A DNA stretch of 64,000 nt, from positions 62,001 to 126,000 of the forward strand of contig JAFPZD010000014.1 in the NCBI GenBank assembly GCA_017417465.1, written 5' to 3'. The position numbers were made by a program, and so were the translations under genes. The notes beneath the pieces were generated by a model, which saw only the letters and a list, made by a program, of their open reading frames with translations, ran no database searches and was not told the origin of the DNA. The DNA comes from Prevotella sp. Its GTDB lineage: Bacteria; Bacteroidota; Bacteroidia; Bacteroidales; Bacteroidaceae. Positions 32,539 through 40,817 of this stretch are shown here, in pieces; within the stretch, counting starts at the first letter, position 1; each line of letters starts with the position of its first letter.

Positions 32539-35500
32539 TCACTTTCTCTCAGCAATGGCCGCCAATAGGCGCACGGCCTCCCCGACGGAGGAAACGTTGG
32601 CGATGGTCATCGACCGCTTGCCATTCTGCTCGCGGAACTGGCAGCGGCGCGGGTTTTGTGCCACGTAAGTGAGGATGCGGTCGAAAGCCTCACTCTGGTA
32701 GAAGGGGCTCTCAGCGTAGGAGACAAAATAAAGGAACATGCGGCCCTGCTTGAGCAAAATCTTTTCGCAGCCAAGCTGTTTGCCATAGCGCCGCAGGGTG
32801 ACGACGTGTAGCAGTTCCTCAGCCTGCGGGGGCAGTTTGCCGAAGCGGTCGATGAGGCGCAGGCGGTAGGCCTCCAGCTCGCGGTCGTCACGGGTGTTGT
32901 CGAGCTCCCTGTAGAGCAGCATGCGCTCAGAGTCGTTGGGGACGTAGGAGTCGGGGAAGTACATCTCGAGGTCGCTCTCCAGGGTGCAGTCGGCAACAAA
33001 GCCTGTCCCACCGAACCCACCTCCTTCCCCTCCCCAAGGGAGGGGCGTATGGTTACTTTTGGAAGACCCACCCCCTTCCCCTCCCCAAGGGAGGGGCGTC
33101 TGGTCACTTTTGGAGGCGGCTTTATCAGCGGCAGAACTATCCAAGCCCCCCTCCCTTGGGGAGGGGCTGGGGGTGGGTCTGTGGGGGTTGGTCTTGTTGG
33201 GCTCTTCGTTCCTCAGCTCTGCCATGGCCTCGTTGAGAATCTTCTGGTAGGTCTCGTAGCCCAGGTCGCTGATGAAGCCGCTCTGCTCGGCACCAAGCAG
33301 GTTGCCGGCACCGCGGATGTCGAGGTCCTGCATGGCGATGTTGATGCCCGAGCCCAGGTCGCTGAAGTTCTCAAGGGCCTCCAAGCGGCGGCGGGCATCG
33401 GCAGGCAGCGCTGCCAAGGGCGGAGCGAGCAGGTAGCAGAATGCCTTGCGGTTGCTGCGTCCCACGCGTCCGCGCATCTGGTGGAGGTCACTGAGTCCGA
33501 AGTTGTGTGCGGCGTTGATGATGATGGTATTGGCGTTGGGGATGTCGATGCCGTTCTCGACAATGGTGGTCGAGAGCAGCACGTCGTAGTCGTAGTTCGA
33601 GAAGTCGAGCACCACTTGCTCCAACTCTTCGGGTCGCATCTGCCCATGGCCGATGGCCACTCGGCAGTCGGGAATGTACTTTACAATCATGTCCCGCAGG
33701 TTCTGCAGGTCGTTGATGCGGTTATTAACGAAGTACACCTGACCGTTGCGCGACATCTCAAAGTTGATAGCGTCGACAACAATCTCGGCCGAGAAGGTGT
33801 GGATCTCGGTCTGGATGGGGTAGCGGTTGGGTGGGGGTGTCTGAATGATGCTCAGGTCGCGGGCGCCGACAAGCGAGAACTGCAGGGTGCGGGGGATGGG
33901 CGTGGCGGTCATGGTCAGCGTGTCAACGTTAGTTTTCATCTGGCGTAGCTTCTCCTTTGTCGAAACACCAAACTTCTGCTCCTCGTCAATGATGAGTAGG
34001 CCCAGGTCGCGGAACTTCACTTGTTTGCCAATAAGCTTGTGCGTACCTATTATTATATCTATCTTGCCCTCGGCCAGGTCCTTCAGTAGTTCGCTGGTCT
34101 GCTTGGTAGAGCGGGCACGGGTCAGGTAGTCAACGCGGACGGGCATGTCCTTCAGACGGCTGCTGAAAGTACGGAAGTGCTGGTAGGCCAGCACCGTCGT
34201 GGGCACGAGCACCGCCACCTGTTTGCCGTCGGTGGCGGCCTTGAAGGCGGCACGCACGGCCACCTCGGTCTTGCCGAAGCCTACGTCGCCACACACCAGG
34301 CGGTCCATCGGCTGCGGGCGCTCCATGTCGGCCTTCACGTCCTGCGTAGCCTTCAGCTGGTCGGGGGTGTCCTCATAGAAGAAGCTGGCCTCCAACTCGT
34401 GCTGCATGTAGGTGTCGTGACTGAAAGCGAAACCGCGCTGATGGCGTCGGGCGGCATAGAGGCGGATGAGGTCGCGAGCGATGTCCTTGATATGCTTCTT
34501 CGTGCGCTCCTTCATGCGCTCCCATTGTCCCGTGCCGAGGGTCGACAGGCGCGGTGGCTGGCCACCGTCCTGGCTCTTGTATTTCGATACCTTGTAGAGC
34601 GAGTGGATGCTGACGTAGATGGCATCGCCCCGCTGGTAGATGATCTTAATCATCTCTTGGTAGCCGGGCTGCCCCGTATTTCCGGGGCGTCCGGACTGCC
34701 TGGGATTTCCGGATTGTCCGGAATTTCCGGAATTTCCGGAATATCCGGCTTGCCCGGGCACCCCAGAGTTTATCGGCATTCTGACTAGGCCGCCGAACTT
34801 GCCGACGCCGTGGTCCACGTGAACCACGTAGTCGCCAACCTCGAACTCCTGAATCTCCTTCAGCGTCAGGGCCACCTTGCCGCTGCGTGCCTTGTCGCTC
34901 TTGAGGTTGTACTTATGGAAGCGGTCGAACACCTGATGGTCGGTGAACAGGCACACCTTCAGGTCGTCGTCGGCAAAGCCTTCGTGCAGGGTCTTGTTGA
35001 TAAAGATAAATGGACTTGACTGGGAGCCGGAGTTCGAGCTTCCGTTCTCGGCTTCCAGTATCTCCTTCAGACGCTCGTTCTGCTTCTGGCTGTCGGCCAG
35101 CATGTAGATGGCGTAGCCCTTCAGGCGGTAGTCTTCGAAGGTCTGTTTCAGCAGGTCGAAGTTCTTATGGAACAGGGGCTGCGCACTGACATGGAACGTA
35201 ATGGTCACCCCGGGCTCTTGCTTTGACGGGTGTCCTAACTCGATGCGGCGGAAGGGTTCGCTGTCGTTCAGGAACTGTGCAGCGGTGATCATCTGATTCT
35301 CGCGCCGCATCTCCTGTTCTAACTGGTAGCGCTCCACCTCGGTGGCATTCTCTAAACGTTCGGTAAAGGCCTGTGCAGAAAAGCCTTCCTCGTAGATGCG
35401 CCCAATGACGTCGTGAACGTACTGCCTATTCTTGAAGACAAGCACCGTGTCGGCAGGCAGGAACTTCAGCAACGACTCTTTCTGTTCGGCTGTCGTCAGC

Positions 35501-36378
35501 TCGGGCACGATGTCGGCTCTGTCACACCGCTGCTTCGATAGTTGGTTCTCGACCTCGAAGGTTCGGATGGAGTCAATGTCGTCGCCGAAGAAGTCGATGC
35601 GGTAAGGGTACTCATGGCTGAACGAAAAGATGTCGAGAATGCTGCCGCGCAAGGCAAACTGTCCCGGCTCGTAGACGTAGTCCACCTCCTGGAAACCGAA
35701 GTTGCGCAGCGTCGACAGTACCTGCTCGGTGTCGACCGTCTGGCCCTGCTCAAGGGTAAGCATGCGGCTGTCGAGGTTCTCTCGCGTCACCACCTTCTCG
35801 GCGAGTGCCTCGGGATAGGTGACGATAAACCCACCCCCTGCGCCTCCCCAAGGGAGGGGAGTTAGGAACCCACCCCCTTCCCCTCCCCAAGGGAGGGGCG
35901 TCTGGTTACTTTTGGAGGCGGCTTTATCAGTGGCAGAACTATCCAAGCCCCCCTCCCTTGGGGAGGGGTAGGGGGTGGGTTTATCAGCAGAAGAAGTATC
36001 TAAGCCCCCCTCCCTCGAGGAGGGGATGGGGGCGGGTTTCATCTTTGTCAGCACCTCCGTGCGCAGTATCTCGCTGGCGGCATCCTTTTGGCCGTACTTG
36101 ATGGCACGGCGGTAGCTCGACGGGAAGAAGAACACCTGGCTCGTGCCCAGCACCTGGCAGAGGTCGTGATAGAAATAGCCTGCCTCGTCGGCATCCTGAA
36201 GGACGAAAAGTAGTGGGTTACCTGTCTTCAGCGTCAAACCGCTGAACACCATTGGGGCGCTGGAGGCCAATAGCCCCTCGAGGAAAATGGGCTTCGTCCG
36301 CTTTTCCCCTAACGCCTTTGCCAGCTGCTTCACCTGCGGCAGCCGAGCATAAAGTTTCTGTAGTTCCTGAATGTCCAT
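32539..36378 (-). CDS. mfd: Transcription-repair coupling factor Mfd with three low-complexity insertions
   Basis: 1279 residues, about 120-160 longer than usual. Mfd releases RNA polymerase stalled at DNA lesions and recruits UvrA. The N-terminal UvrB-like region is followed by the RNA-polymerase interaction domain (FEVGDYVVHVDHGVGKFGG, about 515-600), a RecG-like translocase with Walker A GDVGFGKTE (about 697-705) and Walker B IIDEEQ, and the C-terminal D7 domain. Insertions: residues about 113-182 and 1059-1124, coded by the 113-bp palindromic element and fragments (PSPREGGLDSS, TPLPWGGEGGG); and about 536-575, a collagen-like Gly-x-x stretch within the polymerase-binding domain. The frame stays open throughout, and all motor motifs are intact, so function is probably kept. 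Confidence 0.95.
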   Translation of the reverse strand: MDIQELQKLYARLPQVKQLAKALGEKRTKPIFLEGLLASSAPMVFSGLTLKTGNPLLFVLQDADEAGYFYHDLCQVLGTSQVFFFPSSYRRAIKYGQKDAASEILRTEVLTKMKPAPIPSSREGGLDTSSADKPTPYPSPREGGLDSSATDKAASKSNQTPLPWGGEGGGFLTPLPWGGAGGGFIVTYPEALAEKVVTRENLDSRMLTLEQGQTVDTEQVLSTLRNFGFQEVDYVYEPGQFALRGSILDIFSFSHEYPYRIDFFGDDIDSIRTFEVENQLSKQRCDRADIVPELTTAEQKESLLKFLPADTVLVFKNRQYVHDVIGRIYEEGFSAQAFTERLENATEVERYQLEQEMRRENQMITAAQFLNDSEPFRRIELGHPSKQEPGVTITFHVSAQPLFHKNFDLLKQTFEDYRLKGYAIYMLADSQKQNERLKEILEAENGSSNSGSQSSPFIFINKTLHEGFADDDLKVCLFTDHQVFDRFHKYNLKSDKARSGKVALTLKEIQEFEVGDYVVHVDHGVGKFGGLVRMPINSGVPGQAGYSGNSGNSGQSGNPRQSGRPGNTGQPGYQEMIKIIYQRGDAIYVSIHSLYKVSKYKSQDGGQPPRLSTLGTGQWERMKERTKKHIKDIARDLIRLYAARRHQRGFAFSHDTYMQHELEASFFYEDTPDQLKATQDVKADMERPQPMDRLVCGDVGFGKTEVAVRAAFKAATDGKQVAVLVPTTVLAYQHFRTFSSRLKDMPVRVDYLTRARSTKQTSELLKDLAEGKIDIIIGTHKLIGKQVKFRDLGLLIIDEEQKFGVSTKEKLRQMKTNVDTLTMTATPIPRTLQFSLVGARDLSIIQTPPPNRYPIQTEIHTFSAEIVVDAINFEMSRNGQVYFVNNRINDLQNLRDMIVKYIPDCRVAIGHGQMRPEELEQVVLDFSNYDYDVLLSTTIVENGIDIPNANTIIINAAHNFGLSDLHQMRGRVGRSNRKAFCYLLAPPLAALPADARRRLEALENFSDLGSGINIAMQDLDIRGAGNLLGAEQSGFISDLGYETYQKILNEAMAELRNEEPNKTNPHRPTPSPSPREGGLDSSAADKAASKSDQTPLPWGGEGGGSSKSNHTPLPWGGEGGGFGGTGFVADCTLESDLEMYFPDSYVPNDSERMLLYRELDNTRDDRELEAYRLRLIDRFGKLPPQAEELLHVVTLRRYGKQLGCEKILLKQGRMFLYFVSYAESPFYQSEAFDRILTYVAQNPRRCQFREQNGKRSMTIANVSSVGEAVRLLAAIAERK
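33015..33178. repeat. 113-bp palindromic element, copy 1 plus half copy (in mfd)
   Basis: A full copy is at 33066-33178, with terminal inverted repeats of about 31 bp (acccacccccttcccctccc at one end, its complement at the other). A left-half copy precedes it at 33015-33063. It is 109/113 identical to the copy at 35868-35980 and read in the same mfd frame. Confidence 0.95.
34655..34768. repeat. Collagen-like 9-bp repeats in mfd
   Basis: Imperfect tccggattg-type units (tccggaatt, tccggattg) encode, on the minus strand, Gly-x-x triplets such as SGNSGNSGQSGN. Very similar repeats occur in dnaX at 45233-45330. Confidence 0.9.
35829..36038. repeat. 113-bp palindromic element, copy 2 with flanking half copies (in mfd)
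   Basis: The full copy is at 35868-35980, flanked by a left half at 35829-35867 and a right half at about 35979-36038. It differs from copy 1 at four bases. The distance between copies (2802 bp) is a multiple of three, so both read PSPREGGLDSS and TPLPWGGEGGG in mfd. Confidence 0.95.
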
Positions 36379-36394
36379 TGCTTGTTTGCGCGTG

Positions 36395-36485
36395 CAAAGT
36401 TACGGCTTTTTGGGCAGTTAAAGAAGTTAAAGGCGTTAAAGGGAGTTAAAGTAGTGCGGAATGTGCGCTAAAATACTTAACTTTG
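36395..36485. promoter_or_regulatory. Divergent promoters of mfd and the glycosyltransferase gene
   Basis: TAACTTTG on the minus strand at 36395-36402 (16 bp before the mfd ATG) and TAACTTTG followed by GCAGC on the plus strand at 36478-36485 (24 bp before the next ATG). Between them are short gttaaag repeats at about 36416-36450. Confidence 0.65.
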
Positions 36486-36509
36486 CAGCATCATAAAGTA
36501 AGGAGACCC

Positions 36510-37265
36510 ATGAACAAGAGCGACTGCATCGTCATTATTCCGACTTACAACGAGAAGGAAAACATCGAGAAAATCATCCGTGCCGTCTTCGGCTTGGAGA
36601 AGTGTTTCCATATCTTAGTCATCGACGACGGCTCGCCCGACGGCACTGCTGCCATCGTCAAAGGACTGATGGCAACGGAGTTTGCCGACCGCCTGTTCAT
36701 CGTTGAGCGCAGCGGCAAACTCGGTTTGGGAACGGCCTACATTGCCGGCTTCCGATGGGCCTTGGAACACGACTATGACTATGTCTTCGAGATGGACGCC
36801 GACTTCAGCCACGACCCCAACGACCTGCCGCGACTCTACTCCGCCTGCCACGACGAAGGCTACGACCTGGCCATCGGCTCGCGCTATGTCAGTGGTGTGA
36901 ACGTGGTGAACTGGCCTATGGGGCGCGTGCTCATGTCGTGGTTCGCCTCGCAGTATGTCCGTCTCGTCACCGGCTTCAAGGTCCACGACACCACGGCGGG
37001 CTTCAAGTGCTACCGCCGCCGCGTGCTGGAGACCATCGAGCTCGACAAGATCCGCTTCAAGGGCTATGGCTTCCAGATTGAGATGAAGTTCACGGCCTAC
37101 AAGATTGGCTTCCGCATCAAGGAGGTGCCCGTTGTCTTTGTCAACCGCCGCGAAGGCACCTCGAAGATGTCGGGCGGCATCTTCTCCGAGGCCTTCTTTG
37201 GCGTCATGCGCCTCCGATGGGACGGCTGGATGCGTAAGTATCCGAAGAAACCGTCGGAAGCATGA
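36510..37265 (+). CDS. Polyprenyl-phosphate mannosyl/glycosyltransferase (DPM1-like GT2)
   Basis: 251 residues from the ATG at 36510. The GT2 start CIVIIPTYNEKENIEKII, the nucleotide-sugar site VIDDGSPDGT, the DxD-type EMDADFSHDP and the IGSRYVSG and FKGYGFQIEM blocks match dolichol-phosphate mannose synthase-like enzymes. It would load a sugar onto a polyprenyl phosphate carrier at the cytoplasmic membrane, for later use in surface glycans or protein O-glycosylation. No C-terminal membrane segments are present, as in the soluble DPM1 form. It lies 30 bp upstream of the alpha-galactosidase gene, perhaps by chance. Confidence 0.92.
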   Translation: MNKSDCIVIIPTYNEKENIEKIIRAVFGLEKCFHILVIDDGSPDGTAAIVKGLMATEFADRLFIVERSGKLGLGTAYIAGFRWALEHDYDYVFEMDADFSHDPNDLPRLYSACHDEGYDLAIGSRYVSGVNVVNWPMGRVLMSWFASQYVRLVTGFKVHDTTAGFKCYRRRVLETIELDKIRFKGYGFQIEMKFTAYKIGFRIKEVPVVFVNRREGTSKMSGGIFSEAFFGVMRLRWDGWMRKYPKKPSEA

Positions 37266-37295
37266 ATCGCCCAGAATTAGACTTAATTAAATAAT

Positions 37296-39023
37296 ATGAA
37301 GAAACTATTCCTGCTGGCAGCTGCCATGCTTGTGGGGCAGGCCTCATGGGCACAAACCGTCAATCCACCGACAATGGGGTGGAGCTCGTGGAACACTTTT
37401 GCACTGAACATCAGCGAGTCACTTATCAAGCAGCAGGCCGATGCGATGGTCAGCACCGGACTGGCTGACGCGGGCTACAACTATGTGAACATCGACGATG
37501 GCTACTGGAACGGCCGTAGCCGCGACGGCAAGCTCATCCTGAACACGCAGCGCTTCCCCAGCGGCATGCGCAGCTTGACCGACTACATCCATGGCCTGGG
37601 ACTGAAGGCTGGCATCTACAGCGATGCCGGCGACAACACCTGCGGCTCGGGCAACAGTCAGGCGTGGGGTCTGAACGTGGGCTTCTTCGACCATGAGGAC
37701 GAGGATTGCCAGCTCTACTTCGACGACTGGAACTTCGACTTCATTAAGGTTGACTACTGTGGTGGCAACCACCTTAGCCTGAACGAGCAGCTGCAGTACA
37801 CCCGCATCAGCAATGCCATACGCCGTCAGGCCGAGAAGCTGGGCAAGCGCATCGTCTTCAACGTCTGCCGCTGGGCTTATCCCGGCACGTGGATCAGCGA
37901 CATTGCCGACTCGTGGCGCACCACGGGCGACATCTGGTGCGACTGGACCTCCGTGCGCGACCTGATAAAGGAGAACCTCTACATCCAGGCTTACACTGGT
38001 GGTGGCCACTATAACGACATCGACATGCTCGAGATCGGGCGCACACTGAGCCACGACGAGGAGGTGACGCACATGGCCTATTGGTGTATCGCCAGCTCGC
38101 CACTGCTCATCGGCTGCGACATGGCCAACATTCCCGAAGCATCACTCGAACTGCTTAAGAACAAGGACCTCATCGCCATGAACCAGGACCCGCTGGGGCT
38201 CGGAGCCCCCGTGGTGCAGCGTATGGGCGATGTCTACGTCGTTGCCAAGGACATGGAGCAGCTGCACGGCCCGAAGCGTGCCGTCGTCGTGATGAACCTC
38301 AGCGATGGCCGCCGTCAAATTTCGCTTGACCTGAAGGCGCTGGAGATGACTGGCGCCGTGAGGATGCACGACTGTCTGACGGGAAAGGATACTGACTATG
38401 CCGCAGGCAGTCGCATTAACGTCGTTATGCCCGCCCACGGCTCGCAGGCCTACTTCATCACCGGCGAGCGCATCGACCGCGTCCGCTACCAAGGCGAGGA
38501 GGCTTGGGCCAATAAGTATCAGGAAATCTCGGGCTTCCCCAGTGCGCGTCACATGGAGGCATCGGGTGCCGATCAGGGCTGGTACATGGGTTGGTTAGGC
38601 AATCTCGTTGGCAACTATATGGAGTGGCGCAACGTTCACAGTCAGCTGGGGGGCCGCTACAAGCTCACCATTCGCTATGCCACCGCCGAGAACCGCAACC
38701 TGCAGATTCACGTCAATGGCGAGGACCTGGGATTCCTCGACAACCTGAACAGTGGCGGATGGGACGACGCTTGGAAAACCGTTGACATCGAGGTGACGCT
38801 GAAGCCTGGCTTCAATGTTGTCCGTTTGGGTGAGCCCGTGGGCTTCGCTCCCAACATCGACTACATTGAGCTGACGCCCTTGCAGTCAGCCTCCATCGAG
38901 GCTGCCGCTGAGGAGCACTTTACCCCCTTGAACCATCGCACCTACGACTTGCAGGGCCGACCCGTCACGGCCTCCACGACGAAAGGCCCCGTCATCATCG
39001 ACAACAGAATTGTTCTGAACTGA
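37296..39023 (+). CDS. GH27 alpha-galactosidase with C-terminal carbohydrate-binding domain and sorting-like tail
   Basis: 575 residues with a signal peptide (ends SWAQ). The GH27 barrel spans about residues 25-390: MGWSSWNTFALNIS, YVNIDDGYW, nucleophile Asp153 in FIKVDYCGG, and the acid/base Asp212 in WRTTGDI, then the Greek-key domain. Residues about 395-545 form a CBM-like beta sandwich (YMEWRNVHSQLGGRYKLTIRYA, NVVRLGEPVGFAPNIDYIEL). The last 30 residues, TYDLQGRPVT...IIDNRIVLN, resemble the C-terminal tails of Bacteroidota secreted enzymes. It releases terminal alpha-galactose outside the cell or in the periplasm. Confidence 0.94.
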   Translation: MKKLFLLAAAMLVGQASWAQTVNPPTMGWSSWNTFALNISESLIKQQADAMVSTGLADAGYNYVNIDDGYWNGRSRDGKLILNTQRFPSGMRSLTDYIHGLGLKAGIYSDAGDNTCGSGNSQAWGLNVGFFDHEDEDCQLYFDDWNFDFIKVDYCGGNHLSLNEQLQYTRISNAIRRQAEKLGKRIVFNVCRWAYPGTWISDIADSWRTTGDIWCDWTSVRDLIKENLYIQAYTGGGHYNDIDMLEIGRTLSHDEEVTHMAYWCIASSPLLIGCDMANIPEASLELLKNKDLIAMNQDPLGLGAPVVQRMGDVYVVAKDMEQLHGPKRAVVVMNLSDGRRQISLDLKALEMTGAVRMHDCLTGKDTDYAAGSRINVVMPAHGSQAYFITGERIDRVRYQGEEAWANKYQEISGFPSARHMEASGADQGWYMGWLGNLVGNYMEWRNVHSQLGGRYKLTIRYATAENRNLQIHVNGEDLGFLDNLNSGGWDDAWKTVDIEVTLKPGFNVVRLGEPVGFAPNIDYIELTPLQSASIEAAAEEHFTPLNHRTYDLQGRPVTASTTKGPVIIDNRIVLN

Positions 39024-39120
39024 GACGACGTACTTGGAGTGTTGTCTTCCCTAACCCCTCTTCAAATAATCCTCTGCAGGTCTGACTTATTGCCCTCCTA
39101 CAGGAGGCGAATTGAACCCA

Positions 39121-39260
39121 GATCGGTCATTAGAAACAATATCCGTAACAGACCTCCCCTAGCTTGAAGAGAAGATTTTGTCCGCTTAAGGACTAAATCG
39201 TGTCCGCTTAAGGACAAAAATCTTCAAGCTAGGGGAGGTCTCTTGTGCTAACGACCGATT
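39121..39260. repeat. Foldback element with nested inverted repeats
   Basis: agacctcccctagcttgaag (39150-39169) is the exact complement of 39222-39241. Inside are two copies of tccgcttaagga (39181, 39202). Outside, gatcggtcattag (39121) is complementary to ctaacgaccgatt (39248) apart from two bases. The 23 bp at 39238-39260 recur exactly at 39932-39954 as a direct repeat. The stretch 39024-39120 before it holds a decayed ccctaacccctc / cctcctacaggagg motif. Confidence 0.85.
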
Positions 39261-39558
39261 CGGCCTTATGGTACATCGCGCTTTCTACCTCGGGGGGCTC
39301 CTCGGCAGTATTCCGCCAGCCTTTCAGCCCTTGCTTCGCAAAAGATTCGGAAAGATGCAAAACCATTCACATCGGATGTAACAGGCTCATTGCAAGCCAC
39401 TTATGGTGAAGGGTTCCTTCGGTCAACCCAACCGCGTGTTTACTCGCCATTGAGGGCACAGCCGATGCCTTGGCATCGGTTGCTCTAGAAACGTGAAGGA
39501 AAGTGTACAAATAGGTCAACTGCTATATCATCGCCTTATTTCTGCTCTATAGCTCATG

Positions 39559-39646
39559 TCGTAAGTATGCCATTTACGAATCGTAAGTATGCCATTTACG
39601 AATCATAAGTATGCCATTTACGGGTCGTAAACCTATGACTTACGAG
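39559..39646. repeat. 22-bp tandem array, four units
   Basis: Units start at 39559, 39581, 39603 and 39625. The first three read tcgtaagtatgccatttacg (with one change in the third) plus two bases; the fourth is diverged. Each unit has cgtaa/ttacg ends, so each can form a small hairpin. Confidence 0.95.
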
Positions 39647-39653
39647 TTTAATT

Positions 39654-39716
39654 CCCGAGAATAAACTCGTAAAACCCGAGAATAAAAACGCGAAACCCGA
39701 GAATAAAACGAAAAAC
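39654..39716. repeat. 21-bp tandem array, three units
   Basis: cccgagaataaa recurs at 39654, 39675 and 39696, a 21-bp step. It directly joins the palindrome at 39710. Confidence 0.85.
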
Positions 39717-39777
39717 ATCCTGCATACCCTGCATACCCTGCACGTGCAGGGTATGCAGGGTATGCAGGATGTTTTTC
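39710..39777. repeat. Perfect 68-bp palindrome
   Basis: 39710-39743 is the exact reverse complement of 39744-39777, with no loop; the centre is tgcacgtgca. Each arm contains two tgcataccc units. No gene lies within 600 bp on the left or 260 bp on the right. Confidence 0.97.
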
Positions 39778-40043
39778 AGTTAAGAACAGAAATAATGATA
39801 GCAACGAGCCCTTGTCAACTACCCAGAAGCCACTTATTCACCAAGAGCAGGACATACGAAACGAACCCTTCACCACATTCTCCTGATACACAGACGTATA
39901 CGCCAAAAGTGAAGGATTAAACCCAAACGCAGTCTCTTGTGCTAACGACCGATTTCCTCTATAAATAGCAACTTTTTATTCTACTGGTGTAAAGGAAATG
40001 CTTTATATGGGTTTGGGTTGAACGAATGAAACGAGTCGACAGA
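39778..40043. other. Gene-free remainder of the 1-kb intergenic region
   Basis: Apart from the direct repeat at 39932-39954 I see no coding potential here. The 39261-39558 stretch left of the arrays is likewise gene-free; it contains tatggtgaagggttcc, whose core recurs inverted as gaacccttcacc near 39873-39884. Confidence 0.6.
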
Positions 40044-40802
40044 TTACTGGTCAGGGTTCTCGACGAAGCCTTGGTATTCGGGCACGAGGGCGGCCATGAC
40101 GGCGTCGTAGGCCTGATTCTTGGTGGCTTCAATATTTTCGGGGCCCTGCCCTACGGGATAGATGGGCTGGTGAATGGTGAGCGATAGGCGGTGCCAATTA
40201 ACAAAGCTCACACCACGCATGCGCGGCAGGATGTCGAACGAACCGTTGATGGTCAGCGGCACCACGGGCAGCTGCAGCTCGTCGGCCAGCGCAAAAGCGC
40301 CTTTCTTGAATTCGCCCATGTGACCTGTGAATGTGCGGGAGCCCTCGGGGAAGACGGTGACGCTGGTGCCCCCTTGCAGGGTCTGACGTGCAGCATCGTA
40401 GGTAGCCTTAATCTTCTTCGGCCCACGCTTGTCAACAAAGATGTGCTTGGCCTTGGCACAGGCCCACCCCACGAGAGGTATGCTGCGCAGCTGGTGCTTC
40501 ATCATCCACTTGAAGTTGCGGTTCAGGTAGCCGTAGATGAGGAAAATGTCGAATGCCCCCTGGTGGTTCGACACGAAGACGTAGCTCTGTGTGCGCTCTA
40601 ACTGCTCGCGGCCCTCCACCTTTACGGGGATGAGCAACAGCCAGAGCACGATACGCCCCCAGAGGTGGGCGGGATAGTAGCCCCAGAAGTGTCCGCCGCC
40701 CAAGGAGCAGCCGATGGCGGTGATCAGTGCCGTCAGGACGGTGGCAAGCAGCCCCAGCGGCAGTGCGATGCATAGCTGATAGACGTAGTATAGATATTTC
40801 AT
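40044..40802 (-). CDS. plsC: 1-acyl-sn-glycerol-3-phosphate acyltransferase
   Basis: 252 residues. The acyltransferase motif HX4D is NHQGAFD (His80, Asp85), with the VFPEGSRTF block for glycerophosphate binding and PVVPLTINGSF downstream. Two hydrophobic segments near the N-terminus anchor it to the inner membrane. It adds the second acyl chain to lysophosphatidic acid. It is the last gene of a leftward operon (DUF4369 lipoprotein, dihydroorotase, phosphoesterase, plsC), 15 bp after the phosphoesterase gene. Confidence 0.94.
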   Translation of the reverse strand: MKYLYYVYQLCIALPLGLLATVLTALITAIGCSLGGGHFWGYYPAHLWGRIVLWLLLIPVKVEGREQLERTQSYVFVSNHQGAFDIFLIYGYLNRNFKWMMKHQLRSIPLVGWACAKAKHIFVDKRGPKKIKATYDAARQTLQGGTSVTVFPEGSRTFTGHMGEFKKGAFALADELQLPVVPLTINGSFDILPRMRGVSFVNWHRLSLTIHQPIYPVGQGPENIEATKNQAYDAVMAALVPEYQGFVENPDQ

Positions 40803-40817
40803 AAGACCAAACCTTTT

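Noticed and set aside
32539-36378. mfd as a pseudogene because of repeat insertions
   Set aside because: All insertions keep the frame, and the motor and polymerase-binding motifs are intact.
39559-39646. Possible CRISPR array
   Set aside because: The 22-bp units are directly adjacent with no spacers, and no cas gene is in the window.
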